Assembly (NCBI GenBank): GCA_025201765.1
Contig: MU623579.1
Location: 1 to 34,607, forward strand
DNA length: 34,607 nucleotides
Reading direction: 5' to 3'
DNA from: Daldinia sp. FL1419
Lineage: Eukaryota > Ascomycota > Sordariomycetes > Xylariales > Hypoxylaceae
The position numbers and the translations under genes are program-made. Positions 1-9,824 of this stretch are shown here, piece after piece. Position 1 is the stretch's first letter. The number at the start of each line of letters is the position of its first letter. Under the pieces are notes generated by a model that was not told the origin of the DNA, searched no databases, and worked only from the letters and a program-made list of their open reading frames with translations.

Positions 1-861
1 TATTCTATAGGTTTTAACCTTTTAATATATATATTTTTTTATTTTTAAAATATATATATAACTTAATAATTAAAAATTTAATATATTATGGTATTATATA
101 TATTGGTAAAGAAGAATTTTTCTTAATATTTTATTAAATGTTTTAAACCTTTTTTATTAAAAGTAATATTATATTAGTATTTGAAATTATTGGATTAGTA
201 TTATTAAATATTAATAAAATAATTTTAATATTAAATATTATTAAAATTATTTATACATTATTATTAAACTTAGATTTTGAAGGGTTATTAAATTTATTTT
301 AAATATTGTAAATACCTTAAAATATTAATGAAATTATTTATTAAATTATTTTTATTAAAAATTAAATTATTATTTATTAATTTAATTTATTAATATAAAT
401 TATTAATATTATAAATAAATTAAGTAAAATTATATATAAATTATTATATAAAATAATGTTATTAAAGGAGGAAATGGTTAATTTATAAAAAACAAATTAT
501 ATATTTTTTAAATATTAATAGGTTAAAAATAAATATTTATAATATAAAAAACCTTTTATTTAAGTTAAAGGAGAGGTTATATGGGTTAAAAAAGAAGGTA
601 TAGATCTTAAGGCTCTTAAGGAGGTTATTAAAAGGGGTCCCTTAAAATAGTAATATTGAATTCTTTAATATTATGAAATTTGCAATATTATTGGTTATAA
701 TATAAAAATATATAAATTAATTTAAATAATATTTAAAAATAATAATTAATTAAATATTTAATTAATTTTAATTATTTTTATTAAATTATTTATATTTAAA
801 TTAAAAGGATATAATATTTTAATTGATTGATTAATTTAATTGATTAATTTGTGGGGCATGT
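1..861 (+). mobile_element. Right-hand part of a TA-flanked DNA transposon (pogo/Fot1-size family), RIPped
   Basis: This stretch aligns along its length with 7677-8508, the right part of the complete element at 6671-8508. It ends in a terminal inverted repeat (about 822-861) whose reverse complement starts ACATGCCCCACAAATTAATC, followed by TA at 862-863. The left end lies outside the window. Differences from the other copy are mostly C/T and G/A transitions, as expected for RIP. A patch at 571-650 keeps more G and C than its surroundings and is conserved in the other copy (8213-8300). No transposase catalytic motif can be read. The strand is nominal. Confidence 0.7.
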
Positions 862-863
862 TA

Positions 864-1870
864 ATTATTTTAAATAATTATTTTTCATATATTATAAAGA
901 ACCTTATTAATAATAAATCTTTATTAATAACTTTCCATACTTTAATTATTCTTAAAATTATTTTTATTTTTTCCAATTCTATTCCTTTAAATATTTTAAA
1001 TTTATTTTCCCAAGATCTTTTTAACCATATAATAAGGTTGGAAATATTAAATAAATTAATTATAAGATTTAAGAAAAGTTTCTCCCTTAATATTATATTT
1101 TTTTCTTTTTTATTTGTAATCCACAATTTTTTGTTAAATTAATAATATAATATTAAAAGGTTTTTTTTTTAATAAATTATTAATTACATAATTTAACCTA
1201 TCTTTTTATCTTTTATAAAACTTTATTATTTTTTAAAACTTTTATTAAAACTAATTTCCAATTATTTTTTTTAATTTTATTTATAATCTTTTTCAATATT
1301 ACCTAAATTTTACTAAAAACTTTCTAATATTTTTATATTTTTTAATTTATTTATTATTTATACACTTCTTTTATCTGTTTTTAAAATATTTTAATTTTAT
1401 TATTTTATTATAATATTAATTATATCATAAGTTAAATATAGTGTAAGGCTATAATTAAAATAATTTGTTTTAATTTTTTAATAAAATATTCTATATATTT
1501 ATTAAGTTTTTTAAAGTTACTCATTTCTTCTAATATATTTATATTCCATATTTCCACTTTTACAAATACCTTATTTAAGTACTTCTACATTTACCCTTCC
1601 AATTTAAATTAATTTTAAACCAAATTTAGATTTAATATAATAATATTAAAATATTAAATAATATAATTAAATTCTTCTTAATTAAAAAACTTTAATTTTA
1701 AATATTTAAATTTTTTATTTATTTATATTAAATCTAATATTAAATCTTAATAACCTTATATTTATTTAATTATTATTCCTATTTTTATAACAAATTTAAA
1801 ATTCTATTAAATTATTAATTTCAAAATTTCAAAAATATATCAGAATATCCTTTCCTTTTTATCTTATAAA
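864..1870. repeat. Repeat R2, copy A (RIPped, function unknown)
   Basis: From about 985 this aligns with 10870-11770, including a shared landmark near 1141/11041 (a purine run before AGG, then a long T run). In this copy the + strand is poor in G and reads C/T; in the other copy it is poor in C and reads G/T. The two copies were therefore mutated mainly on opposite strands. The 100-codon open frame at 840-1142 is AT-driven and has no recognisable domain. Both true ends of R2 are uncertain: the left side abuts a transposon end and the right side stops at the miniature element at 1879. Confidence 0.7.
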
Positions 1871-1878
1871 AAATAATA

Positions 1879-2521
1879 TACAGTGGGGAGACAAAAAAAA
1901 TGTCCAAAGCTCATTTTTACACCAAAACTTACCAAATTCAAATACCAATAACTTAATAAATTTATATGGAATAAATTATTTATAATTTTATACTATATTT
2001 ATAATTGATTAATTAATAAGGTTACCATTTTAGAATATTTTTATAATTTTTCTTTGTAGAATAAAATGATGCAGAAGTTAATATATTATAAAATTTAATA
2101 GATTTTATATGGAAAATGATTATAATTTGGGGTTTTTTGAGCATTATTTGCATAAATTACCCTTTAATCTCTCCGATTTAATTTTTATAATTTTCGAAAA
2201 ATAAATAATCTAATTCTTATATAAAATCCTACTTAAAAAGGATTTTTTATTAATTATTTAAATATAAATTTATAAAGATATCAAATTAAGAAAATTGCAT
2301 ATGCAAACAAATACACCTCATTTATATCTTACAATTATAAGCTTAATCTTTAATTTAAAATTCTTAAAAAAAATCTAGATTATATTCTAAAGTGATTTTA
2401 TTAAGATATAAACCTTTTTATTCAATTTTATCTTTTAATTTGGTTGTGTTATTTAATATCAAAGAGAATGGAATGGAATTAAAAAATATTTTTGGACGTT
2501 TTTTTTTGTCTCCTCACTGTA
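1879..2521. mobile_element. 639-bp Tc1/impala-like miniature inverted-repeat element with TA duplication
   Basis: The element runs from CAGTGGGGAGAC (1881) to GTCTCCTCACTG (ending 2519). The inverted repeats are about 29 bp and nearly perfect; each continues inward through an A or T run to a GTCC/GGAC block. TA dinucleotides flank it at 1879-1880 and 2520-2521, the target duplication expected of Tc1/mariner elements. The CAGTGGGG start resembles fungal Tc1-like elements such as impala; that family match is inference. At 639 bp it is too short for a transposase and no such frame is seen, so it is probably non-autonomous. It lies immediately downstream of the YAE1 stop codon. Confidence 0.85.
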
Positions 2522-2538
2522 AATACATATGTTATTAT

Positions 2539-3129
2539 TTAATTTAATTTCCACTTTTGAACCTCCCTGTTGATAAGATCATCCCATTTCAATATAATTG
2601 GATGTTCTTTGGCAATATCTTCCACGGAGATTTCAACATCTCCAGATCCTGTAACAGGATATTTCCAGCCGCCATCCGAGGTCCAGTATTTCTCTGCGAA
2701 TATGACTTCGGTGCATATTTCTTTTGATGCGTCCGATAGAAGGTTATCCATATATGTTGAATTATCGATATCACTCTCTCTCAAGGCTGTAGCCATACCC
2801 TCAAGGAGTCCTAATAATTGCCCACCCTTCAGCCCGATTTCGGCCCCCAAGCCAAATCCTTCATCGAATCCGGTTTGAATGCTTTCGGCTTTGCCAGCAA
2901 TGATGCCATCACGATAGCCTTCAGTCGTATGTTGAGTTTGGAGTCGTCTGGTATCTGGTGAGAATATATCATTACCATCCAGCTGGTTGTGAGAGGCTGC
3001 CAATTCGGTAAATTGCTGAAGGTCCAGTCCGATCATGTCATCGAAAGGATCAAAATAGATAGGTGCATGGATAGGATCCATATATGTATATAATCTGCTA
3101 TCCCAAGGTTCTGGCAGTAGTAAGCGCAT
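2539..3129 (-). CDS. YAE1: YAE1 homologue: deca-GX3 protein, adaptor for Fe-S cluster delivery to the ABCE1/Rli1 ribosome-recycling ATPase
   Basis: An uninterrupted 196-residue frame with normal codon use, unlike everything around it. Residues 71-111 show the deca-GX3 signature: glycine recurs every fourth position (71, 75, 79, 87, 91, 95, 99, 103, 107, 111) with one serine at 83, inside segments such as GYRDGIIAGK and GFDEGFGLGAEIGL. An acidic DPFDDMIGLD segment (27-36) precedes it, as in fungal Yae1 N-termini. In yeast, Yae1 and Lto1 link the cytosolic Fe-S targeting complex to Rli1; I infer the same role here. The first ATG (3129) has a purine at -3. A second Met at residue 17 is possible but has a weaker context. 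No intron is needed. Lto1 also carries GX3 repeats, but length and motif placement fit Yae1 better. The gene is single and isolated, with transposons close on both sides. Confidence 0.85.
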   Translation of the reverse strand: MRLLLPEPWDSRLYTYMDPIHAPIYFDPFDDMIGLDLQQFTELAASHNQLDGNDIFSPDTRRLQTQHTTEGYRDGIIAGKAESIQTGFDEGFGLGAEIGLKGGQLLGLLEGMATALRESDIDNSTYMDNLLSDASKEICTEVIFAEKYWTSDGGWKYPVTGSGDVEISVEDIAKEHPIILKWDDLINREVQKWKLN

Positions 3130-3191
3130 TGCAGATGTCTGTTTGGTTCTGTTATTTATTGTTCTGGGAGGAGAGTAGTATTATTTAAATC
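3130..3191 (-). promoter_or_regulatory. Short upstream region of YAE1 (leader/core promoter)
   Basis: Only about 62 bp separate the YAE1 start codon from a transposon inverted repeat at 3194. On the gene strand this spacer holds a pyrimidine-rich tract (CTCTCCTCCC) followed by an A/C-rich leader, a common look for ascomycete core promoters. No TATA box is evident inside it. Part of the promoter may therefore lie in transposon-derived sequence. Role inferred from position only. Confidence 0.4.
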
Positions 3192-3220
3192 TAACGTGCC
3201 GCACAAGTCAACTGTTGGAT
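3192..3220. mobile_element. Terminal inverted repeat fragment of the ACGTGCC-type DNA transposon family
   Basis: TA (3192-3193) is followed by ACGTGCCGCACAAGTCAACT, matching the first 19 or so bases of the miniature element at 28037 (ACGTGCCGCACAAGTCAACC). Homology stops at about 3214, where a different repeat (R5) begins. No partner TIR was found nearby, so this is a truncated end or the edge of an element broken by a later event. It retains CpG dinucleotides, so RIP has barely touched it. Confidence 0.7.
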
Positions 3221-3345
3221 TAGTAAGCCTGAAAATAGCATGGAAAAATTCTCTCCTTTGCAACAATTCCATAAAAAGCCTCACCATTCTATTTTAGAAT
3301 TTTAATAATAATAAGAACAACTTAAATTTTATAATTATAATTTTT
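3215..3345. repeat. Repeat R5, copy A
   Basis: About 130 bp matching 32166-32304, with landmarks AAGCCTGAAAATAG, TCTCTCCTTTGCAACAATTC and a TTTTAGAATTTTAATAATAA stretch. The copy here is less mutated; the other shows C-to-T and G-to-A changes. Both copies lie directly beside an ACGTGCC-family TIR, but on opposite sides of it. Family unknown. Confidence 0.65.
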
Positions 3346-3439
3346 TTATATATTATATAATAATTAAGAGTTTTAATTATATCTTAATATAAATATATGG
3401 TTATTATTAATTTAATTATATTATATAAATATATATTTA

Positions 3440-4745
3440 ATATAATCTATGTCTTTCTTATTTCATTAGTTACACCACAAATCAAACTGACCAATTAGTT
3501 TGCAAAAAATTCAAGAAAAAAGACCCGCATTTTTAAATATTTTTAATTATTATACAATAACTTCTTATTAAAAATACATATAACCTATCTCAAAAGATTA
3601 TAAATTTAACTATCTGTTAAATAATACCGATTATTAGTGTTTCTAACTAGGTTTTAAATTGATATAATAAATTAAAATGATTAAGGATTTTTTTTGTGCC
3701 TTATATATGCGCTTATGACTTTCTATGATATATAGCTTTGAACTATGTATTTATAAATTTATATTAACGAATTCCCCTTAAAATTAATTAATTAGGGTTA
3801 GTATATATTATTTATTATTCAATAGGAGCTTTAATTCAATAAAAGTTTTAATTTAATAAAAGTCTTAATAATTAAATATAAAATAATTATATTTTAAATA
3901 AAATAAATATTAAATAATTAAATAAAAGGTTAATAAAAATAATTATTAATAATGGTAATTAATAGTTAAAAAATAAAATTAATAATATATTTAATAAAAG
4001 AAAGAAATTATAAATTATTATAAAGAATATATAAAAAGTAATATTTAAAGAATTTAACCTAATTAAATAAAAATTAATATTTAAGAATTTATATATTAAG
4101 AATTTTAATTTAAGATTAATGTTATTAAACAAAAATTATAATTGAATAAGAACTCTAATAGCTTTTTAGATATAAAATGATTATATTTCAAAAAGAATAT
4201 TTAAATAATTAAACAAAAGTTTAATTAATAAAGGTAATTATTAATATTTAAAAAAATAAAATAAATAATATATTTAATTGGAAAAAAGATTATAAATTAT
4301 TAGAAAAGATTATATAATAAGTAATATTTAAAGAATTTAATTTAATTAAATATGAATCAACTCTTAAATACTTAAATTAAATAAAAATTCGAATTGAAAG
4401 TTAATATTATTAAATGAAAGTTTTAATAATAAAATATAAAGTAACTATATTTTGAAGAAATAATTATTTAAATAAGTAAATAAAAGGTTAATAGAATTAA
4501 ATATTAATAATAGTAATTAATGTTTAAAAGATAAAATAGATAATATATTTAATAAAGAAAAATTATGAATTATTATAAAAAGTTATAAGAAAACTAATAA
4601 TCCTGAAGAGCTTAATGTAATTAGATAAGAATTAGTTTTTAAAGGCTTATATATTAAATAGGAGTTTTAATTTAGGGTTAATATTAGTTTTTGTAAAATA
4701 TATCCTATATTTTAATGATTTTATACTAAATTATATTTTAAAGTA
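3440..4745 (-). repeat. Repeat R1, copy a (reverse orientation)
   Basis: Reverse-complement copy of the long interspersed repeat R1. Its right-hand terminus, rich in CTTTCTTATTTCATTA, lies at about 3446-3470 and matches 9690-9738 and 17665-17712 when reversed. Inward it holds reversed tandem modules (for example around 3830-4640) with TATA-like boxes read on the minus strand. The left end is cut off at about 4750, where a LINE-like copy begins. The sequence is heavily RIPped and no coding frame is seen. Confidence 0.65.
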
Positions 4746-4749
4746 CATT

Positions 4750-5480
4750 TAACGAGGGTTAGTAATGGGATGAAATTGGAGAGATAATAGAATATTTATA
4801 AATATGTAAACTTTTTTTTATTTAATGTAATATATATATATAAAAATAAAGTAAGTTTTTTAAGATAATATTGGATTGTAAATGTGATGGGTAAGGTAAT
4901 ATTATATTGTAATATTGTAGAGTATAAATAAGGTATATAAGAAAGATTAAGGTTAATTAAGAAAGGTTATAAATTAGTAATATTATTTTAAATTATTTTG
5001 GAAAATAAATATAATATTATAATATTAAAAAGAAAATTATAAAGTAAGAATGGATAATGGTTTTTTATAGAGATGTGAAGTTATTTACATATATTTATAT
5101 TTTATATAAATTTTATATATTCTAGCTTTCTTTCTAATAATTTTTTTATAATGTAATAATATTTTTATTATTTATTAAAAAAAAATAATAAAGTTATGTT
5201 AAATTTTGTTATTACTTTATATTTGGGTTGTTATTATATTATTTTACAAAATTCAGGTATTATAATATATTAAATTTTTTTTATATTAAAGTTTAATTAT
5301 TTCTATTGGAAAGTAAATTTTAATAAGAATATAAGGTGAAATTAAAGTTATAATAATGTAATTTAATTGGATAAATAATAGGTAAGTTTTTTTTTGAAAT
5401 ATGGTTCTTATTTGGAACAAATATCAAAAGATGGACCATGTATCTGTAATATATTTTACGTAAATTGGAATAGTAATAAA
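4750..5480 (+). mobile_element. LINE-like element, 5'-truncated copy 1
   Basis: Aligns along its length with 10130-10862 and, reversed, with about 33180-32460. All copies share one end (landmarks GGTAAG/GGTAGG, AAAAGATGGAC, then a G/T-rich block and a TAATAAATAAATAAA tail at 5470-5490) but start at different points. A shared 3' end, variable 5' ends and a simple-repeat tail are the pattern of non-LTR retrotransposons. This copy starts at about 4750. No reverse-transcriptase frame is visible; the sequence is probably 3' UTR or fully degraded. Classification is inference from structure. Confidence 0.6.
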
Positions 5481-5726
5481 TAAATAAAAAAATATTTATA
5501 TTATAAGTATAATTTAAAAGGGAAAAGAAAAAGTTTATAAACGTACTTTTATTATTTATTATAAAAATAATAATTTTAATAATTTTAATAAAGAAAATCA
5601 ATTTTATAAAAAAGATTGGTTAAATAAAATAAATAAATAAATAAATAATAAAATAATTTGAATAAATAAAAAAGAAATGATATAAATATTAATCAATAAT
5701 TATATCTATTAATATATTAATATAAA
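5481..5726. repeat. AT-rich spacer with (AAAT)n microsatellite
   Basis: Nothing coding is recognised here. The stretch contains an (AAAT)n run at about 5620-5650. The 93-codon minus-strand open frame at 5320-5601 straddles the LINE tail and is made almost entirely of Ile, Asn, Lys, Tyr and Phe, as expected by chance in such sequence. Confidence 0.5.
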
Positions 5727-5959
5727 CTAGTTTTTTTGGACTAATCACTTTGTAATCAGTTTGATTTTCAAGACCAATTAATCTCATTTTATAATTATCA
5801 ATTTAATATCTAATAATAAATATAATTTTTTTTAAAAAATATATATTAAACTAATATAATATTAAATTAGAATAATATTAAATTGATGTAATATAATTAT
5901 GTAATAAATTTTATCTTGTAGAAACTTTATTAGCCTTTATAGAATTAAATTTCTTAGGT

Positions 5960-6660
5960 TTATATAGCTCTTTTAGACGTAAATAGGTTTTTGAAAGTTG
6001 TCTTTCTTATTTGATCAGCTTAGGTTCTTAGGTATAGAATCATCAGTTTTCTTTATAAAATTTTGTACGAATATATATACTTTCAATCCTTTTATTAAAT
6101 ATAATTTTATAAAATGTATTACTATTAATAAATAATTACCTCTGTTAATTCTTTTATTTAATTCCTAAATACCTTCCTTAAAATATAATTATATTATATT
6201 TAAATAATTATTAAAATTCCCATTCAATTAAAATTCATATTCAATTTATAAACCCTTAAATATTAATTCTTATCTAATCAAATTAAACTCTTTAAACATC
6301 ACCTTTCATATAACTTTTTATAATAATTTATAATTTTCTTTATTAAATATATCATCTATTTTATTTCTTAAACACCAACAATCACCTTTATTTATTAATA
6401 TTTTATTTAATTACTTTAATATTTTTTTTAGGATATAATTACCTTATATCTAATTATTAAAACTCCTATTCAATTCAAACTCCTATTTAATAATAATAAC
6501 CCTAAATTAGAATTCTTGTTTTAGATATAAATTTCCAAATATTTATTCTTACCTAATCAAATTAAATTCTTAAACATCAATATATTTAACTTTTCTTATA
6601 ACTCTTTACAATAATTTATAACCTTATCTCTAATTAAATATATCATCTTTTCTATCTCAA
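5960..6660 (+). repeat. Tandem promoter-like modules of about 280 bp, R1b left segment
   Basis: Module anchors (a TATAAA-like box, then CC-TTAA and TTCTTATCTAATCAAATTAA) recur at about 5980, 6240 and 6520. Between anchors lie conserved blocks reading TATAACTTCTTATAATAATT, AACACCAACAATCACCT and GGATATAATTACCTTA. The array resumes at 8511 beyond the inserted transposon, and the spacing is preserved once the insertion is removed. Confidence 0.7.
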
Positions 6661-6668
6661 ATCCCAAC

Positions 6669-8510
6669 TAACATACCCCACAAATCAACCAATCAAATTA
6701 GTCAACTAATCAAAATATCTTAAAATACCACCTTACTCTTTCAAATATCAATTATTCAATTAATTTAAAATATTTCATTTTACAAAAGAGTCTAAAATAA
6801 ACATAATATTAAATACTTATTGTAATTATAAAAGATTAAATCTTAAGAAAGCCTTTAATATGTATAAAATCCTATTTTTAATGTTATATAATAGGTTCTA
6901 TAATATAGAATAATGTATAAATATAATAGAAATTTGTTATTAATTAATTAAAATAAAAAAATAATTAATAATTTAATATATTATTAAATTAAATATTTAA
7001 ATATTTTTTCTTTAATTATTTTACATTGAAAAAATAATTAATATATTGTTTTTTTAATACAATGAAATATATGTTGGAACTAATTGGGCTTTAAATTTTA
7101 TATAATGTTAATTAACTTTATAAATGTGTATAAATTGTTGTATAAATTATTAGAAGGCTTTATACAAATAGTTTAAGGTTTTTTGCACATAGTTTTATTT
7201 TTTGAAAAATATTATTACAAAATATAATATTATAATTAAAGATATATTTAATTTTAATAAAATGGGTTTTATAATGGATATTATTATTATTGGAATAGTA
7301 ATAATAAATGTTGAAAAAAAATTTAAGCCTTAGTAAATAAAACCTAATACTTAAGAGTAAATTATAATATTTATAATAATCAATTTATAGGATTAAATAA
7401 TACCTCTATTCATAATAATTATAAATAAATTATACCTAATATTATAATATTATTACAATATTTTCTTTGATAATTAAATGATTAGGCTTTCTAATAATAA
7501 TTAAATAATAAATGAAATTATTTTAAAATAGATTATACATTTTAATAAGTATATAAAAACATATATTATGGGTGCCAAATATCTTTTAATTATTAATAAC
7601 CATAAAAATTATATATTAATTAAATTTTAAAATTATTATTAAAATAATAATATTATAACTTTATATATACCTGCACACTTATCCTATAGGTTTTAACTTT
7701 TTAATATATTTATTTTTTTATTATTAAAATGTTTATATAACCTGATAATTAAAAATCTAATACGTTATGATATTATATATATTGATAAAAGAAAATTTTC
7801 CTAACATTTTATTAGGTATTTCAAACTTGATTTATTAAAAATAATATTAAATTAATATTATTAAACATTAATAAAGTAATTTTAACATTAAATATTATTG
7901 AAATAACTTATATACCATTATTAAACCTAAATTTTAAAAATTTATCAAATTTATTTTAAATATTTTGAAACATTAATGAAATTATTTATTAAATTATTTA
8001 TATTAAAAATTAAATTATTAATTATTATTTTAATTTATTAATATATATAATTTCTATTATAGATAAATTGAATAAAACTATATATAAATTATTATATAAA
8101 ATAATATTATTAAAGGAAGAAATAATTAATTTATAAAGGCAAATTATATATTTTCTAAATATTGGCAGGTTAAAAAGAAATATTTATAATATAAAGGATT
8201 TTTTATTTAAATTGAGGGAAAGGCTATATGGGTTGAAAAAGAAGGTATAGATCTTAAAGCTCTTGAAGAGGCTATTAAGGGGGGTCCCCCAAAATAACAA
8301 TACCAAAGTCAATAATGTTATGGAATTTGTAATACTTTTAATTATAATACAAGAACTTATAAAATAATAGATCCAACTCTTAATAATAATAATTAATTAA
8401 ATTTCTAATCAATTTTAATTATTATAATTAAATTATTTATAATTGAATTAGAAGGTTTTTGAAAATTGATTAATTAATTAATTTAATTCGTTGACTTGTG
8501 GGGCACATTA
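6669..8510. mobile_element. Complete TA-flanked DNA transposon, 1838 bp, RIPped (pogo/Fot1-size)
   Basis: The left end ACATACCCCACAAATCAACC (6671) and the reversed right end ATGTGCCCCACAAGTCAAC (8508) form inverted repeats of about 45 bp. TA flanks both sides (6669-6670, 8509-8510). The target is clear: it interrupts an array module between CCAAC-TA and CCATT, which other modules show joined as CCAACTACCATT. TA target choice and length fit the pogo/Fot1 branch of Tc1/mariner, known in fungi at about 1.8-2 kb. No DDE triad is readable. A patch at 8213-8300 is conserved with 571-650 and opens a short frame including VEKEGIDLKALEEAIK. The TIRs match the short elements at 28037 and 32306. Confidence 0.8.
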
Positions 8511-9440
8511 CCATTATAAACAATTACTTCTAACAACCTTTTATTTAATTAATTTATTACCTTTTTTAAAATATAATTATTATATATTTAATTATTGAAA
8601 TTTTTATTTAATATATAAACCCTTAAAAATTGATTTTTGTTTAATTAAATTAAGCTTTTTAAGTATTATTTTTTATATAATCTTTTATAATAATTTATAA
8701 TTTCTTTTTTTTAAACCCCAATTACCATTACTAATGATTATTTTTATTATTCTTTTATTTAATTAATTTAATACTTTTTTTAAAATATAATTTCTTAAAT
8801 ATGGGGTAATTAAAGTGTAGGGTATATTTTATAAAAACTAATATTAACCCCAAATTAAAACCTTTATTTAATATATAAGCCCTCAAAAACTAATTTTTAT
8901 TTAATTAGGTTCCATTTTCTAGAGATATTAATTTTTTTTATAACTTCTTATAATAATTTATAATTTCTTTTTTATTAAATATACCTATTATTTATTTTAT
9001 ATCTTAAATATTAGCAATTATTTTTATTAATTAATTTTTTATTTATTTAATTATTTAAATATTTTCCTTAAAATATAATCACCTTATATTTAAGCAATTA
9101 TTAAAACCTTTATTCAATTAAAACTCTTATTTAATATATAGGCCTTTAAAAAATAAATCTTATCTAATTAGATTAAACTCTTTAAATATCACCTTTCATA
9201 TAACTTCTTATAATAATTTATAACTTCTTTCTCTTATTAAATATATTATTTATTTTATTTTTTAAGCACCAACAATCACCTATATTAATTAGTTATTTAT
9301 TTAATTAATTCAATTCCTTTTTTAAAATATGATTTACTATAAGGTAATTAAAATACAAGGTATATTTTATAAAAGCTATTAAAGCTCTTATTTAATTAAA
9401 AGTTTTATTTAATACGCTAATTAAATAATTTAAATTTATT
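8511..9440 (+). repeat. Tandem promoter-like modules of about 280 bp, R1b right segment
   Basis: Continuation of the module array after the inserted transposon. Anchors with TATAAACCC-, TATAAGCCC- and TATAGGCC-type boxes occur at about 8616, 8870 and 9136. The last module passes into the R1 right arm (about 9440-9738), which includes an ATATAGTAG stretch and the GATTGGTTAGTTAAGATTGT block shared with 17655-17680. Confidence 0.7.
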
Positions 9441-9765
9441 AATATAAACTCCTATTTAACCAAAAAAATTATATACTACAAAAAGTCATAAACATGTAAA
9501 AAACACAAAAAGAAATCTTAAATTACTTTAATTTATTATATTAATAATTAATATTATTTAAAAAATAGTTAAATTCATGGTTTTTTAAAACATATTATAT
9601 GTATTTCCAATTGGAAGTTGTTATATAGTAGATAAAAATGTTCAAAAATACAGGTCTTCTTTTTCTAAATCTTTTGCAGGTTGATTGGTTAGTTAAGATT
9701 GTGGTGCAATTAATGAAATAAGAAAGATATAGATATAATAAATATAAAATATATTTAAATTTTAT

Positions 9766-9767
9766 AT

Positions 9768-9814
<47 letters not shown>

Positions 9815-9823
9815 TTATTATTA
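9766..9823. repeat. (TTTA)n then (TTA)n microsatellite
   Basis: About 50 bp of TTTA units followed by TTATTATTA. It resembles the tail of a LINE-like element in reverse orientation, as at 32433-32466 and 34099-34168, but here it is followed directly at 9825 by an element in forward orientation. Confidence 0.9.
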
Positions 9824-9824
9824 C

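Larger units (their letters stand above)
5727..9738 (+). repeat. Repeat R1, copy b (split by a DNA transposon)
   Basis: Left terminus TAGTTTTTTTGGACTAATCA is shared with 14788 onward and, reversed, with 34093. Right terminus, ending GCAATTAATGAAATAAGAAA then GATATAGAT, is shared with 17712 and, reversed, with 3446. Without the 1838-bp transposon inserted at 6671-8508 the repeat is about 2.2 kb; copy c is about 2.9 kb, because the number of internal modules differs. An upstream TATA-like segment (about 5980, TAAATAGG) precedes the array. I found no coding region, no TG...CA LTR ends and no Helitron CTRR end, so the class is unknown. Confidence 0.65.

Noticed and set aside
840..1142. 100-codon open frame on the + strand
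   Set aside because: Composed almost wholly of Ile, Leu, Asn, Phe and Lys, spans a transposon end and repeat R2, and has no domain. The paired minus-strand frame is equally open, as expected in AT-rich RIPped sequence.
2570..2878. Open frame on the + strand opposite YAE1
   Set aside because: It is the antisense shadow of YAE1; the deca-GX3 signature is on the minus strand.
5320..5601. 93-codon minus-strand open frame
   Set aside because: Overlaps the tail of a LINE-like copy and has the amino-acid composition of random AT-rich DNA.
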